From JASLMY01 sp965226475 (lineage in GTDB: Bacteria > Pseudomonadota > Alphaproteobacteria > GCA-2731375): a DNA stretch of 64,000 nucleotides. The DNA lies in NCBI GenBank assembly GCA_965226475.1, contig CBDDDJ010000004.1:992001-1056000 (forward strand), read 5' to 3'. The position numbers and the translations under genes were made by a program. Shown here one piece after another: positions 52,963-61,583 of the stretch; the first letter of the stretch is position 1, and every line of letters begins with the position of its first letter. The notes under the pieces are model-generated. The model ran no database searches. It saw nothing but the letters and a program-made list of their open reading frames with translations, and was not told where the DNA came from.

Positions 52963-53835
52963 ATGCAGGTAATCGGCGATTTCACCCTCGACGCCCTCGT
53001 CGAGATCGAAGAGCCGTTCATGGACCCCTTCGATTTCTTCCCCGACGCCACGGCCGAGGCGCTGGAGGCGCACCACGACTGGCTGCTGCCGCGCTACATG
53101 GACCCGGTCAGCCGGCGTCTGGTGTTCTGCTTCCAGTCCTTCATCCTGAGGACACCCCGCCACACCATCCTGGTCGACAGCTGCATCGGCAACGACAAGG
53201 ACTTCCCGCACCGGCCGACTTGGCATCGTCGGCAGGGCAGCTTCCTCGCCGATCTGGCCGCCAAGGGCCTGACGCCGGAAGACATCGATTTCGTGCTCTG
53301 CACCCATCTGCACGGCGACCACGTGGGCTGGAACACGCGGCTGGTCGACGGGCGCTGGGTGCCGACCTTCGCGAACGCCAAATACGTCATGGCCCGGACC
53401 GAGGCGGACTATTGGCACCAGCGCTTCAAGGACGATCCCGACGGGCTCCGCTCGCGCTCCTTCGGCGAGAGCGTGCTGCCGGTGCTCGAATCGGGCCAGG
53501 CCGTGCTCGTCGATATGGATCACCAGATGGAGGACGGCGTCTGGCTGGAGCCCGCGCCGGGCCACACGCCAGGCAACATCGTGGTGAACCTGAAATCGGG
53601 CAAGGCGGCGGCGACGTTGTCGGGCGATGTCATCCACCACCCGGTCCAGCTGGCGCATCCCGAATGGTCGAGCATGGCCTGCGAGGACCCGAATCTGAGC
53701 CACGCCTCGCGCCGCGCCCTGATCGATCGCCTGGCCGATACCGATACGCTGCTGGCGCCCGCCCACTTCTCGACGCCCAGCCGCGGCCACATCGTCTCGA
53801 AGGGCGACGCCTTCGGCTACCGCGTTCAGGAATAG
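52963..53835 (+). CDS. MBL-fold metallo-hydrolase
   Basis: The 290-residue metallo-beta-lactamase-fold protein has the metal motif CTHLHGDHVGW (His115, His117, Asp119, His120). Later ligands are in PAPGHTPGNIVV and LSGDVIHHPVQLAHPEW, and the final His in APAHFSTPSRGHI. Related proteins hydrolyse lactones or thioesters, including quorum signals; the substrate cannot be told. GGAGG ten bases before ATG 52963 decides the start. Confidence 0.85.
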   Translation: MQVIGDFTLDALVEIEEPFMDPFDFFPDATAEALEAHHDWLLPRYMDPVSRRLVFCFQSFILRTPRHTILVDSCIGNDKDFPHRPTWHRRQGSFLADLAAKGLTPEDIDFVLCTHLHGDHVGWNTRLVDGRWVPTFANAKYVMARTEADYWHQRFKDDPDGLRSRSFGESVLPVLESGQAVLVDMDHQMEDGVWLEPAPGHTPGNIVVNLKSGKAAATLSGDVIHHPVQLAHPEWSSMACEDPNLSHASRRALIDRLADTDTLLAPAHFSTPSRGHIVSKGDAFGYRVQE

Positions 53836-53845
53836 CCCGTCGGGC

Positions 53846-55018
53846 CTACTCGGCCGCCGCCCGGCGTCCCCGGAAGGCGGGCATGACGTCGCGGGCGAAC
53901 CACTCCAGCTGCTCCAGGATGATCGCCTCCGGCGTGCCGATGGCGTTGTTGACGGTGACCGCCTCGGTGCCCGGATAGCGTTCCTCCAGGCCCTGCAGGA
54001 ATTCGACGAAGCCCTCGGGCGGGCCGCAGTACCAGGACTGGGCCTCAACGGCGCCCTCGAGCGTCGGCACGCCGGCCTCGTCCCAGCCCTCGCGGCCGGC
54101 GAGCGCGGCGAGCTGCGCGTCGCTCAAGGGACCGATGAAGCCCAGGGGCCCGAACATCTTGGCGTGCTCCTGGAAATAGGGTCTGGCTTCCCGAATCGCC
54201 TGTTCCCGCGTCGGCGCCAGGTGGAAGGAGACGCCGAGGGCGAGGTCCTCGCCCAGTTTCTTCTCGACGCCCGCCTTGGCCCAGGCCTCCCGGTAGGCGA
54301 TGATCGGGCGTTCCGCCAGCAGCGCCGAACCGCCGCCGACCAGGCCCCTGATGCCGTGCTTGACCATGAAGTCCAGGCCGCGCGGCTGCGCGCTCACCAC
54401 CGGCTGCCAGCACTCGACCGGCTGGTTGATGGGACGCGGCACCAGCGTCAGCTCCTCGAGGTCGTAGCCCCGGTAAGGCACGTCCGGCGGCAGCGTGTAG
54501 TACTTGCCCCTGTGGCTGAAGCTCTCGTTGTGGAAGGCCTTGAAGAGAATGTCGACCTGCTCCTCGAAGATGTCGCGGTTGGCCTCGGCGTCGAGCAAGG
54601 GGCCGCCCAGGGTCTCCACCTCGCGGGTGTGATAGCCCCGGCCGACGCCGAAAATCACCCGGCCCTTGGTCAGGATGTCGGCCGTCGCGTAATCCTCCGC
54701 CAGGCGCAGCGGGTGCCACATCGGCGTGATGTTGAAGCCGCAGCCGATGCGGATGTTCTTGGTGATGTGGGCCAGGTGCAGGCCCATCATCAGCAGGTTC
54801 GGAATGCACTCGTAGCCTTCGTGCTGGAAGTGGTGCTCCGCCAGCCAGAAACTGTCGTAGCCGTTTTCATCCAGGCACTTCGCCATCGCCTCGGTCTTGT
54901 CGAAAACGGTATTGAGCTCATCGCTCGTGTAGCGCCGCTCGTTGGCCGGCGTCGCCTCGCGGCCCATGTCGCCCAAATCGATATGACCGGCGAACAGCGT
55001 CGAAAAGCTGTTGAGCAT
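53846..55018 (-). CDS. LLM-class flavin-dependent oxidoreductase
   Basis: The 390-residue luciferase-like monooxygenase is intact. It has YDSFWLAEHHFQHEGYECIP (flavin/substrate loop), IRIGCGFNITPMWHPLRLAE, GRVIFGVGRGYHTREVETLG and the C-terminal AFRGRR end. It probably uses FMNH2 or F420H2 supplied by another enzyme. Unlike the interrupted LLM gene at the start of the window it belongs to the long-chain-alkane/bacterial-luciferase-like branch. It is divergent from the TauD-family gene and converges with the MBL gene. Confidence 0.88.
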   Translation of the reverse strand: MLNSFSTLFAGHIDLGDMGREATPANERRYTSDELNTVFDKTEAMAKCLDENGYDSFWLAEHHFQHEGYECIPNLLMMGLHLAHITKNIRIGCGFNITPMWHPLRLAEDYATADILTKGRVIFGVGRGYHTREVETLGGPLLDAEANRDIFEEQVDILFKAFHNESFSHRGKYYTLPPDVPYRGYDLEELTLVPRPINQPVECWQPVVSAQPRGLDFMVKHGIRGLVGGGSALLAERPIIAYREAWAKAGVEKKLGEDLALGVSFHLAPTREQAIREARPYFQEHAKMFGPLGFIGPLSDAQLAALAGREGWDEAGVPTLEGAVEAQSWYCGPPEGFVEFLQGLEERYPGTEAVTVNNAIGTPEAIILEQLEWFARDVMPAFRGRRAAAE

Positions 55019-55134
55019 CTCTCTCTCCTCCTCGAGGTGTCTCTTGGTTCCGATTCTAGCCCCGGGCGGGCTTCGACGCGAATCTCGAAGGCATGTTAGA
55101 ATTTCTCGCCGCGCGATAACGGGGAGCCCGAGCC

Positions 55135-55995
55135 ATGACCTTCACCACCCGTCTCTTGACGCCAAACATCGGAATCGAGATCACCGATATCGACCTCGGC
55201 CAACCGATTCCCGACGACACGATGGCCGAACTCCGCCGAGTCTGGCTCGACCACGTGATCGCGGTCTTCCCCGATCAGGATCTGGACGACGAGACGCAGA
55301 TCGCCTTCAGCCGGCGGATCGGCGCGTTGGAGCTGATCAACATGGCGGCGCTGCAGGTGAAGGGCCGGCCGGAAGTGTACGCCGCGACCAACCTGGACGA
55401 GCAGGGCCAGATCATGACCACCGACAACCCCGTCGCCCAGGTCAACAGGGACAATCAGCGCTGGCACTCCGATAGTTCCTTCAAGCGCGTGCCGGCGATG
55501 GCTTCGGCCCTGCATGCCCGGATCGTGCCGCAAGACGGCGGTGATACCGAGTGGGCCAACATGGTCGCGGCCTATGACGGCTTGGACGACGAGACCAAGG
55601 ACAAGGCCGAGGGCCGCATCGCCGTGCACGATTTCTACTGGTCGAGGCGCGATATCGACGAGACCGCCTTCACCGAGGCCGAACGCGCGGCCCTGCCCCC
55701 CGTCCGCCATCCCCTGATCCGCGTGCACGAGGAAACCGGCCGGCCGGCGATCTACGCCGGCGCCCACACCCGCGAGGTCGAGGGGCTCGACTGGGACGAG
55801 GGGCGAGAGCTTATCGACGCCCTGATCGGCCACGCGACGCAGTCCTGTTTCACCTACCGCCACGAATGGCGCGTTGGCGATCTCGTGCTCTGGGACAACC
55901 GCGCCGCCCTGCACCGCGGCATCCCCTTCGACGCCACCCGCCAAAAGCGCCGCATGCACCGCACGACGATCGCGGGCACGGGGCCGACGGTTTAG
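55135..55995 (+). CDS. TauD/TfdA-family 2-oxoglutarate dioxygenase
   Basis: The 286-residue enzyme has the iron-binding RWHSDSSFKRVPAM (His111, Asp113). The distal WDNRAALHRGIPFD has the second His, followed by KRRMHRTTI with the 2OG-binding Arg. Such enzymes hydroxylate taurine, 2,4-D-like acids or related compounds, liberating the leaving group. It begins 116 bases from the divergent LLM gene and is followed by an acyl-CoA ligase 20 bases later, which suggests a degradative operon. Confidence 0.88.
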   Translation: MTFTTRLLTPNIGIEITDIDLGQPIPDDTMAELRRVWLDHVIAVFPDQDLDDETQIAFSRRIGALELINMAALQVKGRPEVYAATNLDEQGQIMTTDNPVAQVNRDNQRWHSDSSFKRVPAMASALHARIVPQDGGDTEWANMVAAYDGLDDETKDKAEGRIAVHDFYWSRRDIDETAFTEAERAALPPVRHPLIRVHEETGRPAIYAGAHTREVEGLDWDEGRELIDALIGHATQSCFTYRHEWRVGDLVLWDNRAALHRGIPFDATRQKRRMHRTTIAGTGPTV

Positions 55996-56015
55996 GCCTC
56001 GGGAGTTTTCCGTCG

Positions 56016-57545
56016 ATGCAACCGATCGCGACGAGCGGCGAGCGGCGGGCGACGCTGGCCGAGCTGGAGGTCGAGGCCAGGCGCGCGGCCGCGGCCATGG
56101 CGGCGGCCGGCGTCGAGGAGGGAGACTCGGTCGCGCTCTGCTTGCGGAACGACCTGCCGTTCATCTCGGCCGCCGAGGCGGCGAGCCTGATCGGCGCCTA
56201 TTCCGTGCCGGTCAACTGGCATTTCACGGCGGAGGAAACCGGCTACATCCTGGCCGATTGCGGGGCCAAGGTGGTGCTTGTGCACTCCGACCTCTGGCCA
56301 CGGATCCGCGAAGTGGTGCCGGCCGGCGTCGAAGTCGTGCTGGTCGAGACGCCGGCGGAAATCCGACGGGCTTACGACCTGCCCGACGAGGATCCGGCGG
56401 ACCCCGAGGGGCGGCCGCGGTGGGACGACTGGGTCGCGGCGCACGGCGCTTGGGCGGCCGAGGAGGGCGTCACGCGCGGCAGCATGATCTACACCTCCGG
56501 CACCACCGGGCGGCCGAAGGGGGTCAGGCGCGAGCCGGCCACGCCCGAGCAGCAGCAGAACACGCTGGCCATGGCCTCCTCGGGCTTCGGCGTCCGGCCA
56601 GGGGTCGTGGGCGCGATCACCGGGCCGCTCTATCACTCCGCGCCCATGGCCTATATGCGGCTTCTCTACGGGATGGGCTGTGATATCCACCTGCTGCCGC
56701 GTTTCGATGCCGCCGGCCTGCTGGCGGATATCGAGCGGTTGGGCCTTAGCCACATGCACATGGTGCCGACCATGTTCGTCCGTCTGCTGGCCCTGCCGAA
56801 AGAGGCGCGGGCCGCGCACGACCTCTCCAGCCTCGAGTGCGTGATCCATGGCGCCGCCCCCTGTCCGATTCCCGTGAAGGAGCGGATGATCGCGTGGTGG
56901 GGGCCGGTGATCCGGGAATACTACGGCTCGACCGAGGCGGGGCTGGTGACGATCTCGACCTCGGAACAGTTCCTCGCCAAGCCGGGCACCGTGGGCGTGC
57001 CGCGCGAGGGCACGCGGCTGCGTATCCTCGATGCCGAGGGCCGCGACGTGGCCCGGGGCGAGGAGGGCGAGATCTACATGTCGATCGACATGCTGACCGA
57101 CTTCACCTACCACAACCGCGACGCCGAGCGGGCCGAGATCGAGCGCGACGGCCTGGTGACCAACGGCGACATCGGCTACCTCGACGAGGACGGCTATCTC
57201 TTCCTCCGCGACCGGCGGCGCGACATGATCATCTCCGGCGGGGTCAACATCTATCCCGCCGAGATCGAATCGGCGCTGATCGAGATGCCGGAGGTGCGCG
57301 ACTGCGCCGTCTTCGGCATTCCCCACGAGGAATTTGGCGAGAGCGTCGCCGCGGCGATCACGCTGGTCGAGGGCGCGACCGCCAATCTCGAGTCCGTTCG
57401 CGCTTATCTCGCCGGGCACATCGCCGCCTACAAGCTTCCCCGCAAGCTCGACGTGCTGGACGATCTGCCGCGCGAGGATTCGGGCAAGATCTTCAAGCGC
57501 AAACTGCGCGAGCCCTATTGGCGCGACGTCGGCCGGCGGATCTGA
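56016..57545 (+). CDS. AMP-dependent acyl-CoA synthetase/ligase
   Basis: The 509-residue ANL-superfamily enzyme carries the P-loop MIYTSGTTGRPKGVR, the A5-type EYYGSTEAGLVT, the NGDIGYLDEDGYLFLRDRRR hinge region and SGGVNIYPAEIE, and the catalytic Lys region LPREDSGKIFKRKLR. It activates a carboxylate to the CoA thioester; which one is not evident. The N-terminus is somewhat short for the family, but no better start lies upstream. It probably shares a transcript with the TauD gene and an acyl-CoA ligase remnant follows. Confidence 0.85.
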   Translation: MQPIATSGERRATLAELEVEARRAAAAMAAAGVEEGDSVALCLRNDLPFISAAEAASLIGAYSVPVNWHFTAEETGYILADCGAKVVLVHSDLWPRIREVVPAGVEVVLVETPAEIRRAYDLPDEDPADPEGRPRWDDWVAAHGAWAAEEGVTRGSMIYTSGTTGRPKGVRREPATPEQQQNTLAMASSGFGVRPGVVGAITGPLYHSAPMAYMRLLYGMGCDIHLLPRFDAAGLLADIERLGLSHMHMVPTMFVRLLALPKEARAAHDLSSLECVIHGAAPCPIPVKERMIAWWGPVIREYYGSTEAGLVTISTSEQFLAKPGTVGVPREGTRLRILDAEGRDVARGEEGEIYMSIDMLTDFTYHNRDAERAEIERDGLVTNGDIGYLDEDGYLFLRDRRRDMIISGGVNIYPAEIESALIEMPEVRDCAVFGIPHEEFGESVAAAITLVEGATANLESVRAYLAGHIAAYKLPRKLDVLDDLPREDSGKIFKRKLREPYWRDVGRRI

Positions 57546-57557
57546 GGGGCAAGCGCC

Positions 57558-57770
57558 ATGCGTGGCTTGATGATGGACACGCCGCTGCTGGTCTCGGAGT
57601 TCATTCGCCATGCGGCCGACCGCCACGGCGGCGTGGCGCGCTGGTGGCTTCCCGACGACGTGGTCTTCGTCGACGGACTACCGCACACCGCCACCGGCAA
57701 GATCCACAAACCGCGCCCGCGCGAGGGTTACCGCGACCACGTGCCGCCGACGGCGCGCGGACTCGACTAG
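57558..57770 (+). pseudogene. acyl-CoA synthetase remnant with large internal deletion
   Basis: The 70-codon frame joins the N-terminus of a fatty-acyl-CoA synthase (MRGLMMDTPLLVSEFIRHAA) to the C-terminus of the same family (DDVVFVDGLPHTATGKIHKP). The catalytic Lys context TGKIHK is kept, while about 450-480 central residues are missing. The gene is open and begins 12 bases after the stop of the upstream ligase. It is either a fossil or, less likely, a deliberate short protein. The deletion is in frame. Confidence 0.7.
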
Positions 57771-57820
57771 ATTTTATGAATTGACATAAGCTTGGACCGT
57801 AACGGCAAGGGATTCGAACG

Positions 57821-59407
57821 ATGGCGATGCAAGCGGCGAGCGACGATATTCAGGCGATCCACGAACGGTTGGAAGAACGTATCCTGGCCCGCGACCAGAA
57901 GGGCGCCAGCGACGCTTATTACGACCTGATCCGCGAGGGCCGGTCCTTCGAGGAAATCGCCTTGGCCGCGGTCAGGATCCACGGGCCGCTGACCCACGTG
58001 CCCTATCACGAGCGGATCGACGACGGCTACGTCAACTTCGTCAACAACGACCATTGCTTGCTCAGCGCGCGCGCCGCCATCCACCTGGCCCGCCTGGTGC
58101 CGGCCGAATACCAGGCCCTGCCGCTGGCCCAGACCATCTGGTACATCCCGACCGGCCTCGACATCTGGAACCAGAAGATCCTGAAGGCGCCCGGCCATTA
58201 TGCCCGCGGTTACGAAATGCCGCCGGGCCCGCCGACGGAGCCGGTGGTGCACTGGCCCGATGCCGAGCCGCTGCGCGAACCCGGCACGCCGGACGAACGC
58301 TTCGGCCACTGGCAGACCCTGGTCCACCGGGGCGAGGTGATCCCGGCTTACCGGATCTTCCGGGGCCTCTACGAAGAGCCGGAGAACCGGGAACGAGCCT
58401 TGTCGGAGCTCTGCTTCGCCGGCCTCATCGACGTGCAGGACCGGATGCTGAACAACCGCTCCTACACCACCGGGCACAAGGCCTACCGCGCCCGCGCCAC
58501 GGTGGAGCTGGCGCGCCTGGTCGGCTACGAGAATTCACACCCGATCATCTATGCCGGCGCCCTCGACATCGCCGTCGGGCCGCGCTGGTATTCGACCTAC
58601 GAACTCGCCTGCAACGCGGTGAAGATCTTCATCGAGGGCCAGACCTTGAGCGCCGTGCCCTACGGCGGCACGGCGGAGGAGGAGCGCGCGCTCTATGCCA
58701 ACACCGATGCCCCCTCGGCCGAGGAGGCCGAGCGGCTGATCACCGCGATTCTCCGCGAGCCGGAGCCGGGCTACCTCGAGGTGCTGGCAGACCTGCTGAA
58801 GGCGGGCAAGTCCCTCGTCCACCTGATCGACACCATCCAGGTCGGCGCCGCCCGGCTCGTTCTGGAGACCGGCGCGCCGATGAACTTCTCGATGGCGCAG
58901 CACTGCTATGAGTATTGCAACACGCTCCGCTGGTTCTACGACACCTTCGAGCATCCCCAGCGGGTCAAGCTGCTGTTCCTCGCCGCCTCGTTCCTCAACC
59001 GCGCCGCCCACCACCAGGCGCATATCCCGGGCAACGGCCCGGTCGAGATCCAGGCCCCGGCGGAGGCCGCCGGCATGGACGCCGAGGCCATCCTCGACCG
59101 GATCGAAGACGCCGTCCTCGGCCTCGATCCAGAGGGAAGCCGCCACTGGACCCAGGCCTATCTCGATTCGGGCGCCGACAGGGACGCGCTGGTCGCGCGC
59201 CTGGCACTCGCCGGCTCGAAGATCGGCAACGACCCGCACAACCAGGAACTGGCCCAGATCACGCTGGAGGACTATCTCCGCTCCACCTCGCCGAGCCGCG
59301 ACATCTTCCTCCTCGCCAACGCCCACCACGGCGCCGGCCACCGCAAATACGGCAACCACCTCTCGTGCTGGGAACGCTTCGCCGAGGCATTCGGATTGGC
59401 GTCGTAG
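57821..59407 (+). CDS. unrecognised 528-residue protein
   Basis: The protein appears intact and mostly helical. It contains several His-rich stretches (HGPLTHVPYHERID, FLNRAAHHQAHIPGN, ANAHHGAGHRKYGNH) and a central strand-like block HPIIYAGALDIAVGPRWYST, then GQTLSAVPYGG. No signal peptide or obvious membrane segment is seen. The clustered histidines could bind metal. I recall similar open frames in degradative loci but assign no family. Codon use and composition are those of the chromosome. The last 90 residues repeat the His-x-x-His pattern. Confidence 0.65.
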   Translation: MAMQAASDDIQAIHERLEERILARDQKGASDAYYDLIREGRSFEEIALAAVRIHGPLTHVPYHERIDDGYVNFVNNDHCLLSARAAIHLARLVPAEYQALPLAQTIWYIPTGLDIWNQKILKAPGHYARGYEMPPGPPTEPVVHWPDAEPLREPGTPDERFGHWQTLVHRGEVIPAYRIFRGLYEEPENRERALSELCFAGLIDVQDRMLNNRSYTTGHKAYRARATVELARLVGYENSHPIIYAGALDIAVGPRWYSTYELACNAVKIFIEGQTLSAVPYGGTAEEERALYANTDAPSAEEAERLITAILREPEPGYLEVLADLLKAGKSLVHLIDTIQVGAARLVLETGAPMNFSMAQHCYEYCNTLRWFYDTFEHPQRVKLLFLAASFLNRAAHHQAHIPGNGPVEIQAPAEAAGMDAEAILDRIEDAVLGLDPEGSRHWTQAYLDSGADRDALVARLALAGSKIGNDPHNQELAQITLEDYLRSTSPSRDIFLLANAHHGAGHRKYGNHLSCWERFAEAFGLAS

Positions 59408-59437
59408 CCACTCGTTTCGGCCATCTGTGGATTGTTA

Positions 59438-59508
59438 TGGGTATATTTGGGTGAATATTTGGGTATAGAGGTGTTGTTTGGGTATATTTGGGTGTATTTA
59501 TGGGTATG
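59438..59508 (+). repeat. short repeats upstream of the fic gene
   Basis: TGGGTATATTTGGGTG occurs exactly at 59438-59453 and 59479-59494. Partial units (ATATTTGGGTATAG at 59455-59468, TATTTATGGGTATG around 59495-59508) complete a run of about five TTTGGGTA-type steps ending at the start codon. The arrangement looks like an operator array for autoregulation. Confidence 0.65.
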
Positions 59509-60170
59509 TCCTTTCGCGCCCTTTCGATCTCCATCCCGCCGGAACTCGTCACCCTGATCGGTGAGATCGACGAATTCAAAGGCGCCTGGCGTTCTCTCGG
59601 TACGCTGGCGCCCGATCGCCTCACCGTCCTACGCCGGGTCGCGACGATCGAGAGCATCGGTTCGTCCACCAGGATCGAAGGCAGCCGCTTGTCCGACCGC
59701 GAGGTCGAGCGACTTCTCTCAAATTTGGAAATTTCGAAGTTCGAAACCCGGGACGAGCAGGAAGTCGCTGGCTATGCGGGCGTGATGGAAACAGTCTTTG
59801 CCAACGCCGATGCTATCGCTCCGATTAAGCAGCTGCATCGGGACCTCATGATATTCAGCGATAAGGACCAACGTCACCGGGGTGAATACAAGATTAACCC
59901 AAACAATGTCAGTGCGTTCGACTCAGAAGGACGGGAGGTCGGGATCGTCTTCGAAACGGCGTCCCCATTCGATACGCCTCGATTAATGCGTGAGCTGGTC
60001 GGCTGGACGGCATCGGCCCTGAATGAGCGGCAATTTCACCCTCTGCTCGTCATCGCGATTTTTGTCGTGACGTTCCTGGAAATACATCCCTTCCAGGATG
60101 GCAATGGACGCCTCTCCCGAATTCTGACGACATTGCTCCTTTTGCGAGCGGGCTACGCCTACGTCCCTTA

Positions 60171-61100
60171 GAGTCCGACTCGAAATGAATCGAGTGTTTT
60201 CAGGCTCTTGCGAGACGGCGCGTGAGGAGTTGGATGCTGGCGAGGAAGATCCAGGCCTCGGCGGTCTCGATGGCCGTCTCGAAGTCCTTGGCCAGCCGCC
60301 GGTTTCGATTGAGCCAGGCGAGCGTGCGCTCGACGACCCATCGGCGGGGCAGGAGTTGGAAGCCCTTCACGCCCGCGGGACGGTTGACGATCTCCAGCGA
60401 CCAGCGGCCGATCCGCTTCAGTGCGCCCTCGAGCTTGGGCCCGGCATAGGCGCCGTCGGCGAAGACGTGGCGCAGGCGGGGAAAGTGGCGGGGGATGGCG
60501 GCGAACACCGCCGGCGCGCCGTCGCGGTCCTGGATCTCGGCGCCGTGGACCACGACCGCGACCAGCAGGCCGCCGGTGTCGGTGAGGATGTGACGCTTGC
60601 GGCCCTTGACTTTCTTTCCGGCGTCGAAGCCCCGGATACCGCCGCTTTCCGTGGTTTTTACGCTCTGACTGTCGATGATACCGGCCGACGGGCCGGCCGC
60701 GCGGCCCTCGGCCTCGCGCGCCGCGACCAGCAGTTGCCGGTTGACCTCGGACCAGGTGCCGTCGTCCCGCCAGAGATAAAAGTAGCGCTGCACCGTCGAG
60801 CGTGGCGGGAAGTCCCGGGGCAGCATGCGCCATGGACAGCCGCTACGCAGTAGGTAGAGGATCGCGTTCACCACCTCGCGCAATGCCGTCGTCCGAGGCC
60901 GTCCCAGCGCTTTGGCGCGAGGCAGCAACGGCTCCAGCACCTTCCATTCTCCATCCGTCAGGTCGCTTGCGTAGCGCAGCAGGTCGCGTTCATACTTCGG
61001 GCGAGTGATTTTGGTCCACATGTTGTGTCTCCCTGGTTGCTAAATACAAACAGTGAATCACAACTGACTGAAATCACTCAACTCTTTTCGGGCCAGACAC
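60171..61100 (-). mobile_element. IS5-family insertion sequence, copy C (930 bp)
   Basis: The element is the inverted twin of copy B at 14362-15291, with the same ends, the same length and an identical transposase translation. TTA lies on both sides (60168-60170 and 61101-61103). It sits within the fic gene. Confidence 0.95.
60200..61021 (-). CDS. IS5-family transposase (intact, identical to the copy at 14441)
   Basis: The 273-residue translation is residue-for-residue the same as the transposase at 14441-15262, with the DDE blocks GIIDSQSVKT, HVFADGAYAGPKLEG and VVERTLAWLNRNRRLAKD intact. Identity of the whole element, including non-coding parts, points to a recent transposition. Confidence 0.95.
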   Translation of the reverse strand: MWTKITRPKYERDLLRYASDLTDGEWKVLEPLLPRAKALGRPRTTALREVVNAILYLLRSGCPWRMLPRDFPPRSTVQRYFYLWRDDGTWSEVNRQLLVAAREAEGRAAGPSAGIIDSQSVKTTESGGIRGFDAGKKVKGRKRHILTDTGGLLVAVVVHGAEIQDRDGAPAVFAAIPRHFPRLRHVFADGAYAGPKLEGALKRIGRWSLEIVNRPAGVKGFQLLPRRWVVERTLAWLNRNRRLAKDFETAIETAEAWIFLASIQLLTRRLARA

Positions 61101-61263
61101 TTACAGTTCATTGGAGAGCATGATCGAGTATTCGAAAGAAAACTACTACATCGCAATGCGAAGAACGCAGACGACCATCCGGAGCGGTGAAACTGACTGG
61201 CTGCCCTGGGTCACCTTCTTCCTTCGCGCCCTGCAACAACAGAAGCAGCGGCTTGCGCGCAAA

Positions 61264-61472
61264 CTCGAACAGGAGTCGCTGCTGCGTGAGATTTTGCCGG
61301 AATTATCGCTCGAACAGGAGTCGCTGCTGCGTGAGATTTTGCCGGCACGAATCCTGGACCTCGCTCGCGACAACGGACAGATCACCATCGGTGACATCGT
61401 CCGCTTCACCGGTGCCAATCGCAATACCGTGAAGGCGCGACATCGGTGACATCGTCCGCTTCACCGGTGCCA
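61264..61472 (+). repeat. two local duplications in the fic 3' end
   Basis: The unit CTCGAACAGGAGTCGCTGCT, extending to CCGG, occurs at 61264-61300 and 61309-61345 (45-bp period, 15 codons, frame kept). The unit CATCGGTGACATCGTCCGCT, extending to GCCA, occurs at 61386-61417 and 61441-61472. The second copy is inserted between CGA and ATT, which shifts the frame by two. Confidence 0.85.
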
Positions 61473-61583
61473 ATTCGTGCTCTTGTATCCGCGCGTCATC
61501 TTACTCAGCACGGCAAGGGCAAGGGAACGTGGTATGGCGTGGCATGACGCGTCGGCGCCCCTCGAAGTGGCGCGGGCCAATGC

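Larger units (their letters stand above)
59500..61547 (+). pseudogene. fic: Fic-family protein, broken by an IS and by local duplications
   Basis: The protein has the inhibitory motif STRIEG (residues about 56-61, the S/T-x3-E-G/N of class II Fic proteins) and the Fic core HPFQDGNGRLSR (about 196-207), complete with catalytic His and phosphate loop. It ended in a winged-helix-like DNA-binding tail (ITIGDIVRFTGANRNTVKAR, then QHGKGKGTWYGV). The IS5-family copy C interrupts codon 224 (Tyr). A 45-bp in-frame duplication lies at 61264-61345. A 32-bp copy at 61441-61472 shifts the frame just before the last 24 codons. Removing the IS plus one TTA and the 32-bp copy restores an open frame of about 360 residues. 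Fic enzymes usually transfer AMP to proteins. Confidence 0.8.

Noticed and set aside
57811..57820. GATTCGAAC near a gene start as a tRNA T-loop
   Set aside because: No matching stems or anticodon arm around it; chance similarity.
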